Shown piece by piece: positions 43,834 to 55,251 of a stretch of 64,000 bases of DNA. The stretch is from NCBI GenBank assembly GCA_016703005.1, contig JADJCX010000029.1:1-64000 (forward strand), written 5' to 3'. Source of the stretch: Flavobacteriales bacterium. GTDB lineage: Bacteria > Bacteroidota > Bacteroidia > Flavobacteriales_F > PHOS-HE28. Under the pieces are notes generated by a model. The model was given only the letters and a program-made list of their open reading frames with translations, did no database searches and was not told the origin of the DNA. Position 1 is the first letter of the stretch; every line of letters starts with the position of its first letter. The translations under genes and the position numbers were made by a program.

Positions 43834-46783
43834 TCACTTGATCAACGTCACGTGTCCTCTGTACTCCTTACGCCCACCATCGTTCTCGGGAGCGGTTTTC
43901 AGTTTCCAAGTGTATATGCCTTGTGCGAGCACTTCACCACCGTTACGGTGCTTTCCATCCCAAGCCTGTTGTTGATCGGTGCTTTGGAAGACGCTACCAC
44001 CCCAACGATCGAACACGATCAGTTCATACTAATCGGGATCGCTGCCGACAATGCTGGGGAAGAAGAGGTCGTTGACACCATCACCATCCGGTGTGAACGT
44101 GTTCGGAACGAACACCAACAAAGGATCGCGGATCTCCACCACTTTACATGTCGTATCGGTGCATCCATAGATATCCTGCACGATCAAGCACACGTCGTAC
44201 AAGCCTCCGAGGTCGCTCGGAAAGTCGAACAACAACTCACGGTCCTCGCTCGTACCGAGCACTTCACCGGTGGCCTGTTCAGTGATAGTCCACTGGAAAT
44301 CGGATGCGTAAGGGTCGGTCGCGCTGAGCAATACTGCTGTTCGAAACAGGGCAGGATTCGGGTAAGTGGTAAATTCCGCAAGCGGTGCCGGTTCCACAAG
44401 GATCGTGTTAGTATGCGTGAGGTTGCTCACACATCCACTATCACTGGTTACGGTCAGGCTCACTGTATAAGTGCCCGGTGTGTTGTACGTGTACGGCTGC
44501 GACACAAGGTTGCTGCCGACGCCACCGTCGCCCATGTCCCATGCGCTGATCGCGTTGTAAACTGGATCGGTGTTGTTCGTGAACTCCACATCGAGCGGTG
44601 TACAGCCGGCCATCGGAACCGCACCGAACTGGACGATCGGCAGGAGGTTTACGAATACATCAACCTCCGAGGTATCGGTGAGTGCGTTACATGCACCAAT
44701 ACCGTAGGCCACATATCTGTACACCCCGTTCTGATCAACCGGCGGTAACAAAACACCCGAGTGCGTCGACATGGTAGGTGACAACCACGCGCCGCCTACA
44801 TCTGGTGTCCCGCCGAGCAAATTGAAGAGCACCGTGGCCTGGCCATCCGCACAGATATCGAATGCGACACCTGTTCCTGCATCGGGCTCAGGGTCGAATG
44901 TGATGGTGACATCCGAGGATTTTGTCGGACAAGGGGCCGCGCCGACCATAGTATAGGTGTACACACCGGGGAGGGCGATCGCCGGATCCAACGGGTTGGT
45001 GAAGGCAACAAGATTCGGGTCCACCCAAGCACCTCCAACATCGGGAGTGCCACCAAGAACACCGTGCAGGTCGATCAGCGCATCGGCACGGCACAGGGCC
45101 AAAGAAGCGTTCAACCCAGCGTCGACCGGTTGGTTGATCGTAATGGTGACCGTGGTGCTGGCGCTGGGGCACGGCAATATGCCGTTGATGGAATACGTGT
45201 AGATACCGGAAGGGTCGATCGCCGGATCCACAAGGTTGCTATGCGCAACGTTGTTCGGGTCGGTCCATGCCACCGCTCTGCGGTGTGCCGCCGAGCAAGG
45301 TGAAGAGATCAACGAGCGCATTATCGGCGCAGTATGTACCCGCACCAGGTGTTCCCGGGTCGGGAACGGTGGAGATGGTGACCGTTACCATACCGACAGT
45401 AGGGCAAGGAGATCCGTTGCCGAGTATGTAGGAATAGGTGCCACTGATATCAACGGCAGGATCCAGAATGCCGCTCCATGGGTTTCCGTTCGGGTCTTGC
45501 CAGATGCCCCCCAACGGCGGGTTGCCGGTGAAGAGCGTGAAGAGATCGATCGGTGGTGCAGCTGTGCATGTGCTGATCGCGGTTGGTGCAATGGTGATCC
45601 CCACGGGAAGCACTTGCACGACCAAGTTGTATACGGCCGTAAGCGGAGGCGCGCCGTTATCCGTTGCTTCGAACGTTACCGTATGGAACCCGATCTCCAG
45701 TGCCGTAGGGGTGAATTCGCCAACGATCTGAATGGAGTTGGCGCCACTTGTGTTCATGATCTCCATGTAGTTGCTCAACGTGAGCGCCGTGCTGAACCCC
45801 GTGGTGATCTGATTCGGCTCCGGAGAAAGGAAGGTCATATCCAACTGCGCGGTCTGGCCAACACAGGTCGTAACCGTATCACACAGCGTAGTGCCACTAC
45901 CGATCGGCGGGATGTTGGCGGTGAACACATCCGTGGTGAACACGAATTGCTTGTAATCGAGCCAGTCGATACCATCGTTCAACAGGAACGGCCCATCGTA
46001 GAATGCACCCGGTTGATCCGGGCGAGTGAACTGGATATAATCGACGCCGTTGCCGCGGTTGGCACCGACGTTCGCAGCGGTCCCGCCGAAACCACCAACG
46101 CCACTGGACGCCCCGCCGGTGGTCCACTGCATGTCCTTGTAACAGAAGCTCACGTTCTTCCCGATACCGATCACGGGATCGTTGCCATCGGTGATGATCA
46201 GTTGGAAGGTGTTGAGCAGGTTCGTCTGCATACTATAATAGCCCACGCCCACCCAGTTCACGAAGACCGCGGTGGGGGTCACCTTGTACCACACCTCACC
46301 ACCACCCACGGGACGGGTGTCCACGTCGGCCCAAAAGGGAGCGACCATGGGGTACGGCTGCACCGGGAAACCGGAAGAGGTGAATCCGCCGAACTGGTTA
46401 TCGAACGTTACGTTGCCGTTGTTGTTGATCCAAAGACTGGAGTACAGATCACCGTATAGGTTGAAAATGAACGGGATCGGTATCTGTGCACTGGATCCAT
46501 CATCGTTCGGTTGCATGGCCAACGTGTACGTGGCATCCGGGTCTATCCAGCAATCACAACCAGCACCGCTGCCTTTCGGGGCGCCAGCGGGATGCAACGG
46601 CGATACCCTTCCGGAAACACGCCCCGGTGCTACGGCAAAATCAGACCCACCATCCAAAGCGCCACTTGCCTTCATGGCGGCGTGATCACTTTCCGTAAGC
46701 GTTGTTCGTTGCCCAAAAACAGTGCATGAGCAGGCGAAGGTCAACGCCACCAAGCCGACGAGTATCCTACGGGTGTGTGTCAT
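43834..46783 (-). CDS. T9SS type B secreted protein: NIDO domain, Ig/PKD repeats (paralog 2; frameshift and in-frame TAG)
   Basis: About 982 residues when repaired. The N-terminus (from 46783) has a signal peptide, CDCWIDPDATYTLAMQPNDD and a NIDO domain almost parallel to the neighbouring gene. Then Ig-like repeats of the type LFTLLGGTPQSGGAW-TDPN, a PKD unit (ISAWDMGDGG) and a C-terminal CHU_C domain. Two lesions: at about 45284 one base too many breaks the frame (QSG-AWTDPNN), and at 44029-44031 a TAG stands between DPD and YELIVFDRWGG, where Tyr or Phe is expected. Overall length is one base over a multiple of three. The gene is probably intact in life. Confidence 0.8.
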
Positions 46784-46798
46784 GCGCTGGGTGTTCTG

Positions 46799-47858
46799 CT
46801 ATCGAATGTTCAGCAATACCACTTGCCCTTTGCTGATGGTCTTTCCATCGGACCCAATGGCTTCGATCGCATAAAAGTAGTAGCCCTCTGCACAAGGCAC
46901 CCCGTCGAGGTCCCTGCCGTTCCATGGGGCAAGGCTGTTGGAACGGAATACCAGTTTGTTGTTCGACGCACCGTAGATGCTCACGAGGATATTGGTGAGG
47001 CCCGTAGCGCTGACCTCCAATTCGTCATTCACACCGTCGTTGTTCGGGGTAAAGACGTTCGGTATCAGCAGCAGCGAAGCTTGCTCTGCAACGGCGCTTG
47101 GGAACGTATCGATCACCTCCGCCTCTTCAGGTGTTGGTTCGGACACTTGGGGCTGTGGGATCCGTGCATCCCCGTCCTCCTTGGGTTGCGGATCAGCAGC
47201 TATCTCATTCTCCGCTTTGCCGATGATGGCGTTCACCGTGCTCAGGAACGGCCCTGGGACTTCCTTCTCGTCCCTAACCGCCGTAGCCTCATTTGTTGCA
47301 GGCTGAAGTTGTGCATTGGACTCCGTGTCGACCCCGCCCTCCTTCTCGGTCTCCGTAGGCAGCGGGTCAGCCGTCCTCGATGCCGACGCCTGGGCCTGCT
47401 CCCGAACGATGGGTGCTTCATCCTCAACAACCGGGTCCGCGGAAAGAACAACGCCCGGTACTTCGCTCAGCGGGGCTTCAGCAATAGGCGCTTCTATCGT
47501 GGGCAATGCCTCAACCACTTGGGCCGGCACTGGATCGCTTACGCTCAAGCCCAACCAAAGGCCACCGGCCACAATAGCTGCGGCCAAACCGCCACCAGCC
47601 CATGCCGCAATACTCCCACCAGCCACGGCCGGGTGGCCCTAGTTGGCTGCTGATGTTCGTCCAAACACCGGGATCCACCGGGGCTTCAGCACCCTTCAGC
47701 CCGTTGCGGAAGAGCTCCGTAACAGAATCGGTACCGTTGGCCACGGCAGCCTCCGCCATGCGCCCTTGGATGCCCTGCCAAATGCCGGGGTCCACGGTTG
47801 CTTCCAGATCGCCGAGGCGTTCGCGGAGCAGGTCGATCAGTTCATCCTTCTTGTTCAT
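46799..47858 (-). CDS. anti-sigma-factor-like membrane protein with a gliding-motility C-terminal domain (apparent +1 frameshift)
   Basis: About 352 residues when one base near 47641 is removed (CAACTAGGG to CAACTGGGC, giving SQLGHPAVAGG). The cytoplasmic N-terminus has two similar helices, LEATVDPGIWQGIQGRM and AEAPVDPGVWTNISSQL, typical of Bacteroidota anti-sigma-like proteins. One membrane helix (AAAIVAGGLWLGLSV) follows, then a Pro/Glu/Ala-rich linker and a CHU_C domain (NVFTPNNDGVNDELEV...APWNGRDLDG...YFYAIEAIGS). It starts 17 nt inside the end of the sigma-factor gene, so the two form a coupled pair. Having no cleavable signal peptide with a T9SS-type domain is unusual. Confidence 0.78.
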
Positions 47859-48402
47859 CGTGTACATAGGGTGCGGCGGCTTCTTTAGGAAGCAGCTTGC
47901 GCAGGTAGGCCCGCGCTTTCATGAATTGGCTTTTGCTGGTGTTCTCGCTCACGCCCAACTGGTCGGCGATCTCCTCGTGCGAAAACCCTTCGATGGCGAA
48001 CATGTTGAAGACGACTTTGTATCCAGGAGGCAGGCTCTGCACAAGGGACATCAGCTCATCCGTGCTCATACTGCTCACCACATGGGCGTCCTCGCTGTGC
48101 AGATGCTCGGCATCGGATAGATCGATGCTATGGTCGAAGGGCTTGTTGCGGCGCAGGTGGTCCAAGGCCGTGTTCACCATTGTGCGTGCGATCCATCCGC
48201 CCAACGGGCCGTCACCGCGATAGAGGTCCATTTTCTGGAACACTTTCACGAAGCCATCCTGTAGGATGTCCTTCGCTTGGTCGCGACTATGGGCATATCG
48301 GAGGCAAACGGCCATCATCTTGCGAGCGTACAACTGGTACAGCGCCTTCTGCGCCGCCGGTTCGTTCCGGCGGCATCCTTCAACCATTCGCTCGTCCGTC
48401 AT
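47842..48402 (-). CDS. ECF-type RNA polymerase sigma factor
   Basis: 186 residues. Region 2: YQLYARKMMAVCLRYAHSRDQAKDILQDGFVKVFQKM with GPLGGWIARTMVNTALDHLRRNK (residues about 20-95). Region 4: LPPGYKVVFNMFAIEGFSHEEIADQLGVSENTSKSQFMKARAYLRKLL (about 120-170). The ATG at 48402 is chosen because earlier codons do not fit the family. It overlaps the anti-sigma-like gene downstream. Likely regulon targets include surface proteins, given the partner's domains. Confidence 0.92.
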   Translation of the reverse strand: MTDERMVEGCRRNEPAAQKALYQLYARKMMAVCLRYAHSRDQAKDILQDGFVKVFQKMDLYRGDGPLGGWIARTMVNTALDHLRRNKPFDHSIDLSDAEHLHSEDAHVVSSMSTDELMSLVQSLPPGYKVVFNMFAIEGFSHEEIADQLGVSENTSKSQFMKARAYLRKLLPKEAAAPYVHDEQEG

Positions 48403-48560
48403 GGCGCTGTTCCGGGGTCTATGATGCGGGCCACATGGCAAAAGTTGCCTGTTCCCAAGGGTTTCATGCTGCCCCAAGCTACAGCTGCCGCGACCTCCGT
48501 CGCAATGGGGCCATCTGCCGAAGAACCGGGAGTTCGCCTTTCCGGCCGCCCAATTGAACC

Positions 48561-48568
48561 TACTTTCG
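48561..48568 (+). promoter_or_regulatory. -7 promoter element of lepA
   Basis: TACTTTCG, 37 nt before the start codon. Confidence 0.45.
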
Positions 48569-48605
48569 CGCGCCCTTTTCGGGACCTTCTTCCTGACCGT
48601 CAGCC

Positions 48606-50393
<1,788 letters not shown>

Positions 50394-50397
50394 GGGC

Positions 50398-51923
50398 TTA
50401 CTGCCCCGGCTTCCATATCGTCGCATACTCGCTCTCGAAGATCCTTGCGTACGCCCCTTGCAACTCGGCCGACAAGTGTGTGGTCGCTTCCGCACTGTCA
50501 ACTCGTGCATTGCAAAGGACCACGACCTGGTCGATCCCGGGGCACTCCGGATCATCCGCACATCGCTGCAACCAGTAAGGATCCTCAGGCTCGCGCTTGA
50601 TCGCTCGATCCAATGCTTGGGCGGGTTTACTCACGCGCTTGATCCAGATCTTATCACGCCTGCAGAGCACAATGCCTTTGTGCCGAACGGAGAGGTAAGC
50701 GAACTGGTGCAGGAGCAACCAATCATCATTGCGTTGGAACGTGGCTACGAGCGTACCCGGCTCCAAGTGCTGCGCGACTTCCCCCACTGCGGCGCGTTCG
50801 TCCGTGTAATGGGCCATACGGCGTTCGATGTACACGGTGCGAACGGTGTGCAGCGCGATGATGCCAATAACAGCGACGACCGACAGCTTGCTCCCTCGCA
50901 CATGCAACGCGCACCACAGCATGAGCAACAGCAGGCCAACGCATTGCGCTCGCTCGGGGAAGTAATGCAGATAGGCCCACGGCGTGCGGATGAGCAGCGA
51001 CGCCAAGATCAAAAGCGCGCCCACAAGCAGCGGCGCATGTTGCACCCATGGCGTTCGTATGCGCAAGCACTCACGCACGGCCAGCGCAATGGAGCCGAAC
51101 ATCAATACCGCCAAGCCGATCAAATAGCCGCGCTCGGCATGTTCATCGAACAACAACAGCGATCGCAACCGCATCAAGTCGTTGAGCGGCGCGCGCGGCC
51201 CCACCGGTTCGAACACCGGACTGAAAAAGAACATCCACACCACGATCGTCACAACACCGCTGACCAGACAGCCGAGAAGAAGAACCGCTACGCGACGCGA
51301 CATGAATGCCCAGCGGGAACGGAATGCGGCGCGGTCGCCCACGAACAACAACACCTCGTGCATGCCGATCAATAGCGCTAGCATAAGCAACGCCGCGCGG
51401 TGTGTCACCAAACAAAGGCACACCGCCACTATGCCACAAAGTGCTATGCGCCAGGTGATCGCGGGCACCTTCACCCAACGCGCTGCGAGCCACAAGCACA
51501 ACCCAACGGCAAGGACGAACGGCAAGAAGCCCAACAGCAGAATGATGCTGTAGCTGAATGGGAGAACCCATACAGCGAGGAGCGGAACAACGCCACCATA
51601 TGCGCGCACATAGGCCAGCGCACCAAGTCGAACATGAGCAATGCGATCGCAGCAAGACATGCTTCCACCAGCTCAGGCGTGAATAGCAGTAACAAAAGCA
51701 TGGCGATCGGATCGAGCAAGCCGATGTCGATGGCGCCGAGGTCATACTGCAGACCGGAAGCGGAGAAGGTTCGCTCGCCCATGGCATCCATGAGCACCGC
51801 TGAATGCAACACGTGCATCGGCCCGTCGAGGGTAATGAAGCAGCGGAAGACAAGGATGTAGGCAGCATTGGTCACAATGAGCAGCCACAGCCACTTACCA
51901 AAAAGGGTCTCGATCCGCTGCAT
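50398..51923 (-). CDS. hypothetical multi-pass membrane protein, glycosyltransferase-39-like layout (apparent -1 frameshift)
   Basis: About 508 residues when repaired. Ten or more hydrophobic helices, starting LFGKWLWLLIVTNAAYILVF, then a loop SGLQYDLGAIDIGLLDP. The last 130 residues are soluble (FQRNDDWLLLHQFAYLSV; CRRDKIWIKRVSK; LQRCADDPECPG). At about 51613 the frame shifts; adding one base joins LLMFDLVR to LAYVRAYGG. The topology (membrane array plus a soluble C-terminal domain, first loop with acidic residues) recalls lipid-linked glycosyltransferases, but I cannot confirm the family. Its stop is 5 nt from the lepA stop, on the opposite strand. Confidence 0.7.
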
Positions 51924-52053
51924 GCTGGCGGAAATGTAGACGCCTGACTTCCGTCGAACGATCTGCAGATGCAGGTTACCGCCGGTCATATCCGCATGAT
52001 GAAGATCCCGACAGCGCACTTTCTTCACGCAGCCAATGGATCTCATAGGTAAC

Positions 52054-52539
52054 ATGGAACCCCTTCGCTTTCACCATCCCGACAGTCCCACCGTGCAACT
52101 GCTCGATGCCCAAGGGCGGGAGCAGGGGCGCTTGGTATACAGCAGCGTTTGGCGGCACCGGGCGGAGTTGGTCACGGCCGAGGGCGTTTACACGATACAG
52201 CGCAAAGGCATCAACGGTGTGTGTGTGCTGTTCAACGATCACCCTGTCGTGAAACTGCATGTGCGATGGAGCGGCCCCACGGAATTGAACGACACGGCGC
52301 GGCCTGACCGCAGCTTGGTATTGAAGCAGCCGAGCATTTGGCGCAGCACACACGTATTGGTCTGTGCTGACGGGCGTATTCACGCGACCATTGAAAGCAA
52401 GTACAGCTGGCAGCGTTGGCGCACCGAACACAGCTTGAGCATTCCACGCGATGAGGAAGCGCCCAGTGCCATGATGCTGCTGACCGCTGTGTTCGCGCTG
52501 GATGCGAAGCGGAGACGCCACTCCGCTTCAGCCACGTAG
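52054..52539 (+). CDS. hypothetical cytosolic protein (161 aa)
   Basis: Begins MEPLRFHHPDSPTVQLLDAQ and is predicted to be beta-rich throughout, with repeated strand-turn pieces (REQGRLVYSSVWRHRAELV, VYTIQRKGINGVCVLFND). No catalytic motif is visible. The general layout resembles LURP-one/tubby-like scaffolds, but the match is weak. It converges on yitT with 2 nt between stops and diverges from the membrane-protein gene upstream. An alternative start lies 18 nt earlier at 52036. Confidence 0.65.
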   Translation: MEPLRFHHPDSPTVQLLDAQGREQGRLVYSSVWRHRAELVTAEGVYTIQRKGINGVCVLFNDHPVVKLHVRWSGPTELNDTARPDRSLVLKQPSIWRSTHVLVCADGRIHATIESKYSWQRWRTEHSLSIPRDEEAPSAMMLLTAVFALDAKRRRHSASAT

Positions 52540-52541
52540 CC

Positions 52542-53522
52542 CTACTTTCCGTGCTTGTGGCGGCGTTGCTTGATCATGCCGCCACGTGTGTCCTTTATGC
52601 TGCTCATGATCACGAACGCATTGGGGTCGATGCGCCGCACTTCACCGGTGAGGCGGCCGATCTCCAAGCGTGTAATGACACAATAGAGGATCTCCGTGTC
52701 ATTGGCGTTACCGTTCTTGCCGTAACCGCGCTTGCCGTTGAACACCGTAAGGCCCCAGCCAAGCTTTTGCACGATCATCTCGCGCAGTTCCTCGCTGTGC
52801 GGACTGATGATGGTGACACCCATGTACTCTTCGATACCCTCGATGATGAAATCGACGGTGCGGCCCGCGGCGAGGTACGTGATCATGCTGTAGAGGGCGA
52901 TCTCCACATTGAGCAACAAAGCCGCCGCCCCGAAAATGAACACGTTGACAAAGAGGATCACATCGCCGATGGTGAGGCCCGTGCGCCGACTGATGGCGAT
53001 CGCTAACACCTCCGTGCCATCGATCACTGCCCCGGCGCGCACTGCCAATCCGATACCCAGCCCGAGGAAGAACCCACCGAATGCGGCAACCAGCAGTTTA
53101 TCGTGCGTGACTTCCGGAAAGTGGATCACGCTCACGGTGATCGCCAGTGCCGTGATGCCGATGATGGTTTTCAGGGCGAACTCCTTTCCGATCATGTGAT
53201 AGGCCATAAAGGCGAACGGCAAGTTCACCAGTATCAACCACGCACCGAGCGGCCATCCACTGTAGGCGGTAATGAGCAGTGCTATACCGGTCGCACCACC
53301 ATCAATGAAGGTGTTGGGCAACAGGAATCCTTCCAGCCCGAACGCCGCGGAAGCGACCCCCGTGGCCATCATGGCTATGTCCTTGACAAGGCGCCATGCC
53401 GAAATACGCAAGCTGCGATAACCCTTGGCGAGTGCGAAGGGCGAAAAATCCTCTTCACCTTTCAGCGCGGCTTGACTGCGCAGAACCGTGCGCAACACCA
53501 GACGTTCGAGAAAGGCCTTCAT
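52542..53522 (-). CDS. YitT family membrane protein
   Basis: 326 residues. Residues 40-240 form the five-to-six-helix YitT domain (AAFGLEGFLLPNTFIDGGATGIALL; GGFFLGLGIGLAVRAGAVIDGTEVLAIAIS). The C-terminal DUF2179 domain follows (YMGVTIISPHSEELREMIVQKLG; ILYCVITRLEIGRLTGEVRRIDPNAFV). Function of the family is unknown; transport is often suggested. The ATG follows a -7 element by only 4 nt. The last residues are a basic His/Lys tail. Confidence 0.9.
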   Translation of the reverse strand: MKAFLERLVLRTVLRSQAALKGEEDFSPFALAKGYRSLRISAWRLVKDIAMMATGVASAAFGLEGFLLPNTFIDGGATGIALLITAYSGWPLGAWLILVNLPFAFMAYHMIGKEFALKTIIGITALAITVSVIHFPEVTHDKLLVAAFGGFFLGLGIGLAVRAGAVIDGTEVLAIAISRRTGLTIGDVILFVNVFIFGAAALLLNVEIALYSMITYLAAGRTVDFIIEGIEEYMGVTIISPHSEELREMIVQKLGWGLTVFNGKRGYGKNGNANDTEILYCVITRLEIGRLTGEVRRIDPNAFVIMSSIKDTRGGMIKQRRHKHGK

Positions 53523-53526
53523 GGCG

Positions 53527-53534
53527 GCAAGATA
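53527..53534 (-). promoter_or_regulatory. -7 promoter element of the yitT-family gene
   Basis: TATCTTGC on the minus strand, 4 nt before the start codon. Confidence 0.4.
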
Positions 53535-53554
53535 GCCGCAGCTTCAGCGTATAC

Positions 53555-54577
53555 TCACCACACCATGGCCACCTTGCCCATGGTACGTCCGGCAGCCAAT
53601 TCCGACAGCATGCGGGGCAACTCGGCGGCGCTTACGGCACCATGTACATGAGGATGCAGAACGCCTTGGCCATAGGCCTGCACGATCTCATGCAGACACC
53701 GGCTCATGAGCTCGGGTCGATGGTCGCCGAGCTTCAGCATGTTGATACCGATCACGCTCTTGCTACGCATCATCAATCCGATGGGCAAAAGCAGGCCCAT
53801 GTCCCACACGAACTTGAGCGTGGCGAATATGCCACCCACCTTGCCGGAGCGGGCCGCGCCACCGAAGAGCACCACCGCGCCACCGCTGCCGACCAAGGCC
53901 ATGTCCTTCTTGAACGTGGCGCCGGCCACCGGGTTGAAGCTGACATCGAACCGCGACTTGCCGAGAAGTTTGCGCGCTTGAGCAGCATAGTCACCCTGTG
54001 ATCGATCGATCACGTGCTGAGCTCCCATTGAACGTACATGGTCGGCCTTAGCCTTGTTGCCGACAACAGCGAACACTTCGCATCCCCGGTGTGCCGCGAT
54101 CTGCACCAGCAACTGGCCCACACCGCCCGCAGCGCTGTGCACAAAGACCCGTTGGCCCTTCATCAACGGGAACGCGTACGTGGCCATGTACCATGCTGTG
54201 GAACCTTGTGTTCCCAACGCCAGTGCCTCACCGATCGGCATGGCATCCGGGATCGGGATCACGCCCCGCACATCCACCACCACCTGTTGAGCATAGCCAC
54301 CGAAGCGTGTGAGCGACAGCACACGCCTGCCTTTCAATTCCGCCGCTACGCCTTCACCGCAGGCTTCGATCCTGCCCACTACTTCGTAACCGATAATGCT
54401 GGGCAATGGCGGTGCTTCGCGGTACAATCCCGCAACGGCCATAGCGTCTGCGTAGTTCAGTCCGAAACCCTCACAGGCTATCCGAACATTGCCGGGTTTC
54501 AGCACTGGTGCTTCCACATCGCGAAGGGCGAAGGCATTCAACGGGTCACCGTTCTTGATCAGGGTCCAAGCTTTCAT
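53555..54577 (-). CDS. medium-chain dehydrogenase/reductase, quinone-oxidoreductase type
   Basis: 340 residues. N-terminal GroES-like domain (GNVRIACEGFGLNYADAMAVAGLY) without structural zinc cysteines, then the Rossmann domain with VFVHSAAGGVGQLLVQIA and later AGATFKKDMALVGSGGAVVLFGGAA. This matches zinc-independent quinone oxidoreductase / VAT-1-like enzymes using NADPH. The substrate is unknown. The ATG at 54577 fits the family N-terminus and overlaps the stop of rsmI (TGA within 54580-54582 follows by 2 nt), so it is co-transcribed with rsmI and the M28 peptidase. Confidence 0.88.
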   Translation of the reverse strand: MKAWTLIKNGDPLNAFALRDVEAPVLKPGNVRIACEGFGLNYADAMAVAGLYREAPPLPSIIGYEVVGRIEACGEGVAAELKGRRVLSLTRFGGYAQQVVVDVRGVIPIPDAMPIGEALALGTQGSTAWYMATYAFPLMKGQRVFVHSAAGGVGQLLVQIAAHRGCEVFAVVGNKAKADHVRSMGAQHVIDRSQGDYAAQARKLLGKSRFDVSFNPVAGATFKKDMALVGSGGAVVLFGGAARSGKVGGIFATLKFVWDMGLLLPIGLMMRSKSVIGINMLKLGDHRPELMSRCLHEIVQAYGQGVLHPHVHGAVSAAELPRMLSELAAGRTMGKVAMVW

Positions 54578-54579
54578 CT

Positions 54580-55251
54580 TCAAGGTTTTCCGGCCACGCA
54601 TACCACGATCTCTCCCTTCGCCTCCTTCTCCGAGAAGTGCGCGTGCAACTCAGCCAGCGTTCCGCGCACATGCTCCTCATGCAATTTGCTGATCTCTCGA
54701 CCGACGCTTGCGCGCCTTTCAACTCCGAATGCCTCGGACAAGTCGCGCAACGTGCGGGCAATGCGATGCGGACTTTCATAGAAGACCATTGTCCGTTCCT
54801 CGGTCGCCAGTTCATCGAGGCGGGTCTTCCTGCCCTTCTTCACCGGAAGGAAACCCTCGAACACGAAGCGGTCGCACGGCAGGCCACTGGCCACAAGCGC
54901 GGGCACGAAGGCCGTCGGGCCCGGCAAACACTCCACCTCCACCCCGGCTTTTATCGCTTCGCGCACCAACAAGAAACCGGGATCGCTGATCGCGGGCGTG
55001 CCCGCATCGCTCACCAGCACCAAGCGTTCACCATTGAGCAGGCGTTGGGTGAGTTGGCCAACCATACCGTGCTCATTATGTGCATGGAACGGGATCAAAG
55101 GTTTCTTGATACCGATCAGCTGCATCAACTTCCCGGTCACCCGGGTGTCCTCCGCGATCACGCCGTCGCATTCGTCAAGCACGCGTTTCGCGCGCAGCGT
55201 CATGTCCTCAAGGTTGCCGATCGGTGTCGGCACCAGGATCAATCGCGGCAT
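54580..55251 (-). CDS. rsmI: 16S rRNA (cytidine-2'-O)-methyltransferase RsmI
   Basis: Methylates C1402 of 16S rRNA. N-terminus MPRLILVPTPIGNLEDMTLRA, then AEDTRVTGKLM, LVSDAGTPAISDPGF and FEGFLPVKKGRKTRL, the usual tetrapyrrole-methylase-type blocks. 223 residues is standard. Its start overlaps the stop of the M28 peptidase gene (ATGA arrangement), so the two are coupled. Confidence 0.95.
   Translation of the reverse strand: MPRLILVPTPIGNLEDMTLRAKRVLDECDGVIAEDTRVTGKLMQLIGIKKPLIPFHAHNEHGMVGQLTQRLLNGERLVLVSDAGTPAISDPGFLLVREAIKAGVEVECLPGPTAFVPALVASGLPCDRFVFEGFLPVKKGRKTRLDELATEERTMVFYESPHRIARTLRDLSEAFGVERRASVGREISKLHEEHVRGTLAELHAHFSEKEAKGEIVVCVAGKP

Noticed and set aside
20746..44031. Genome-wide reassignment of TAG
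   Set aside because: TAG ends other intact genes normally, for example the polyprenyl synthase and the CDF transporter genes.
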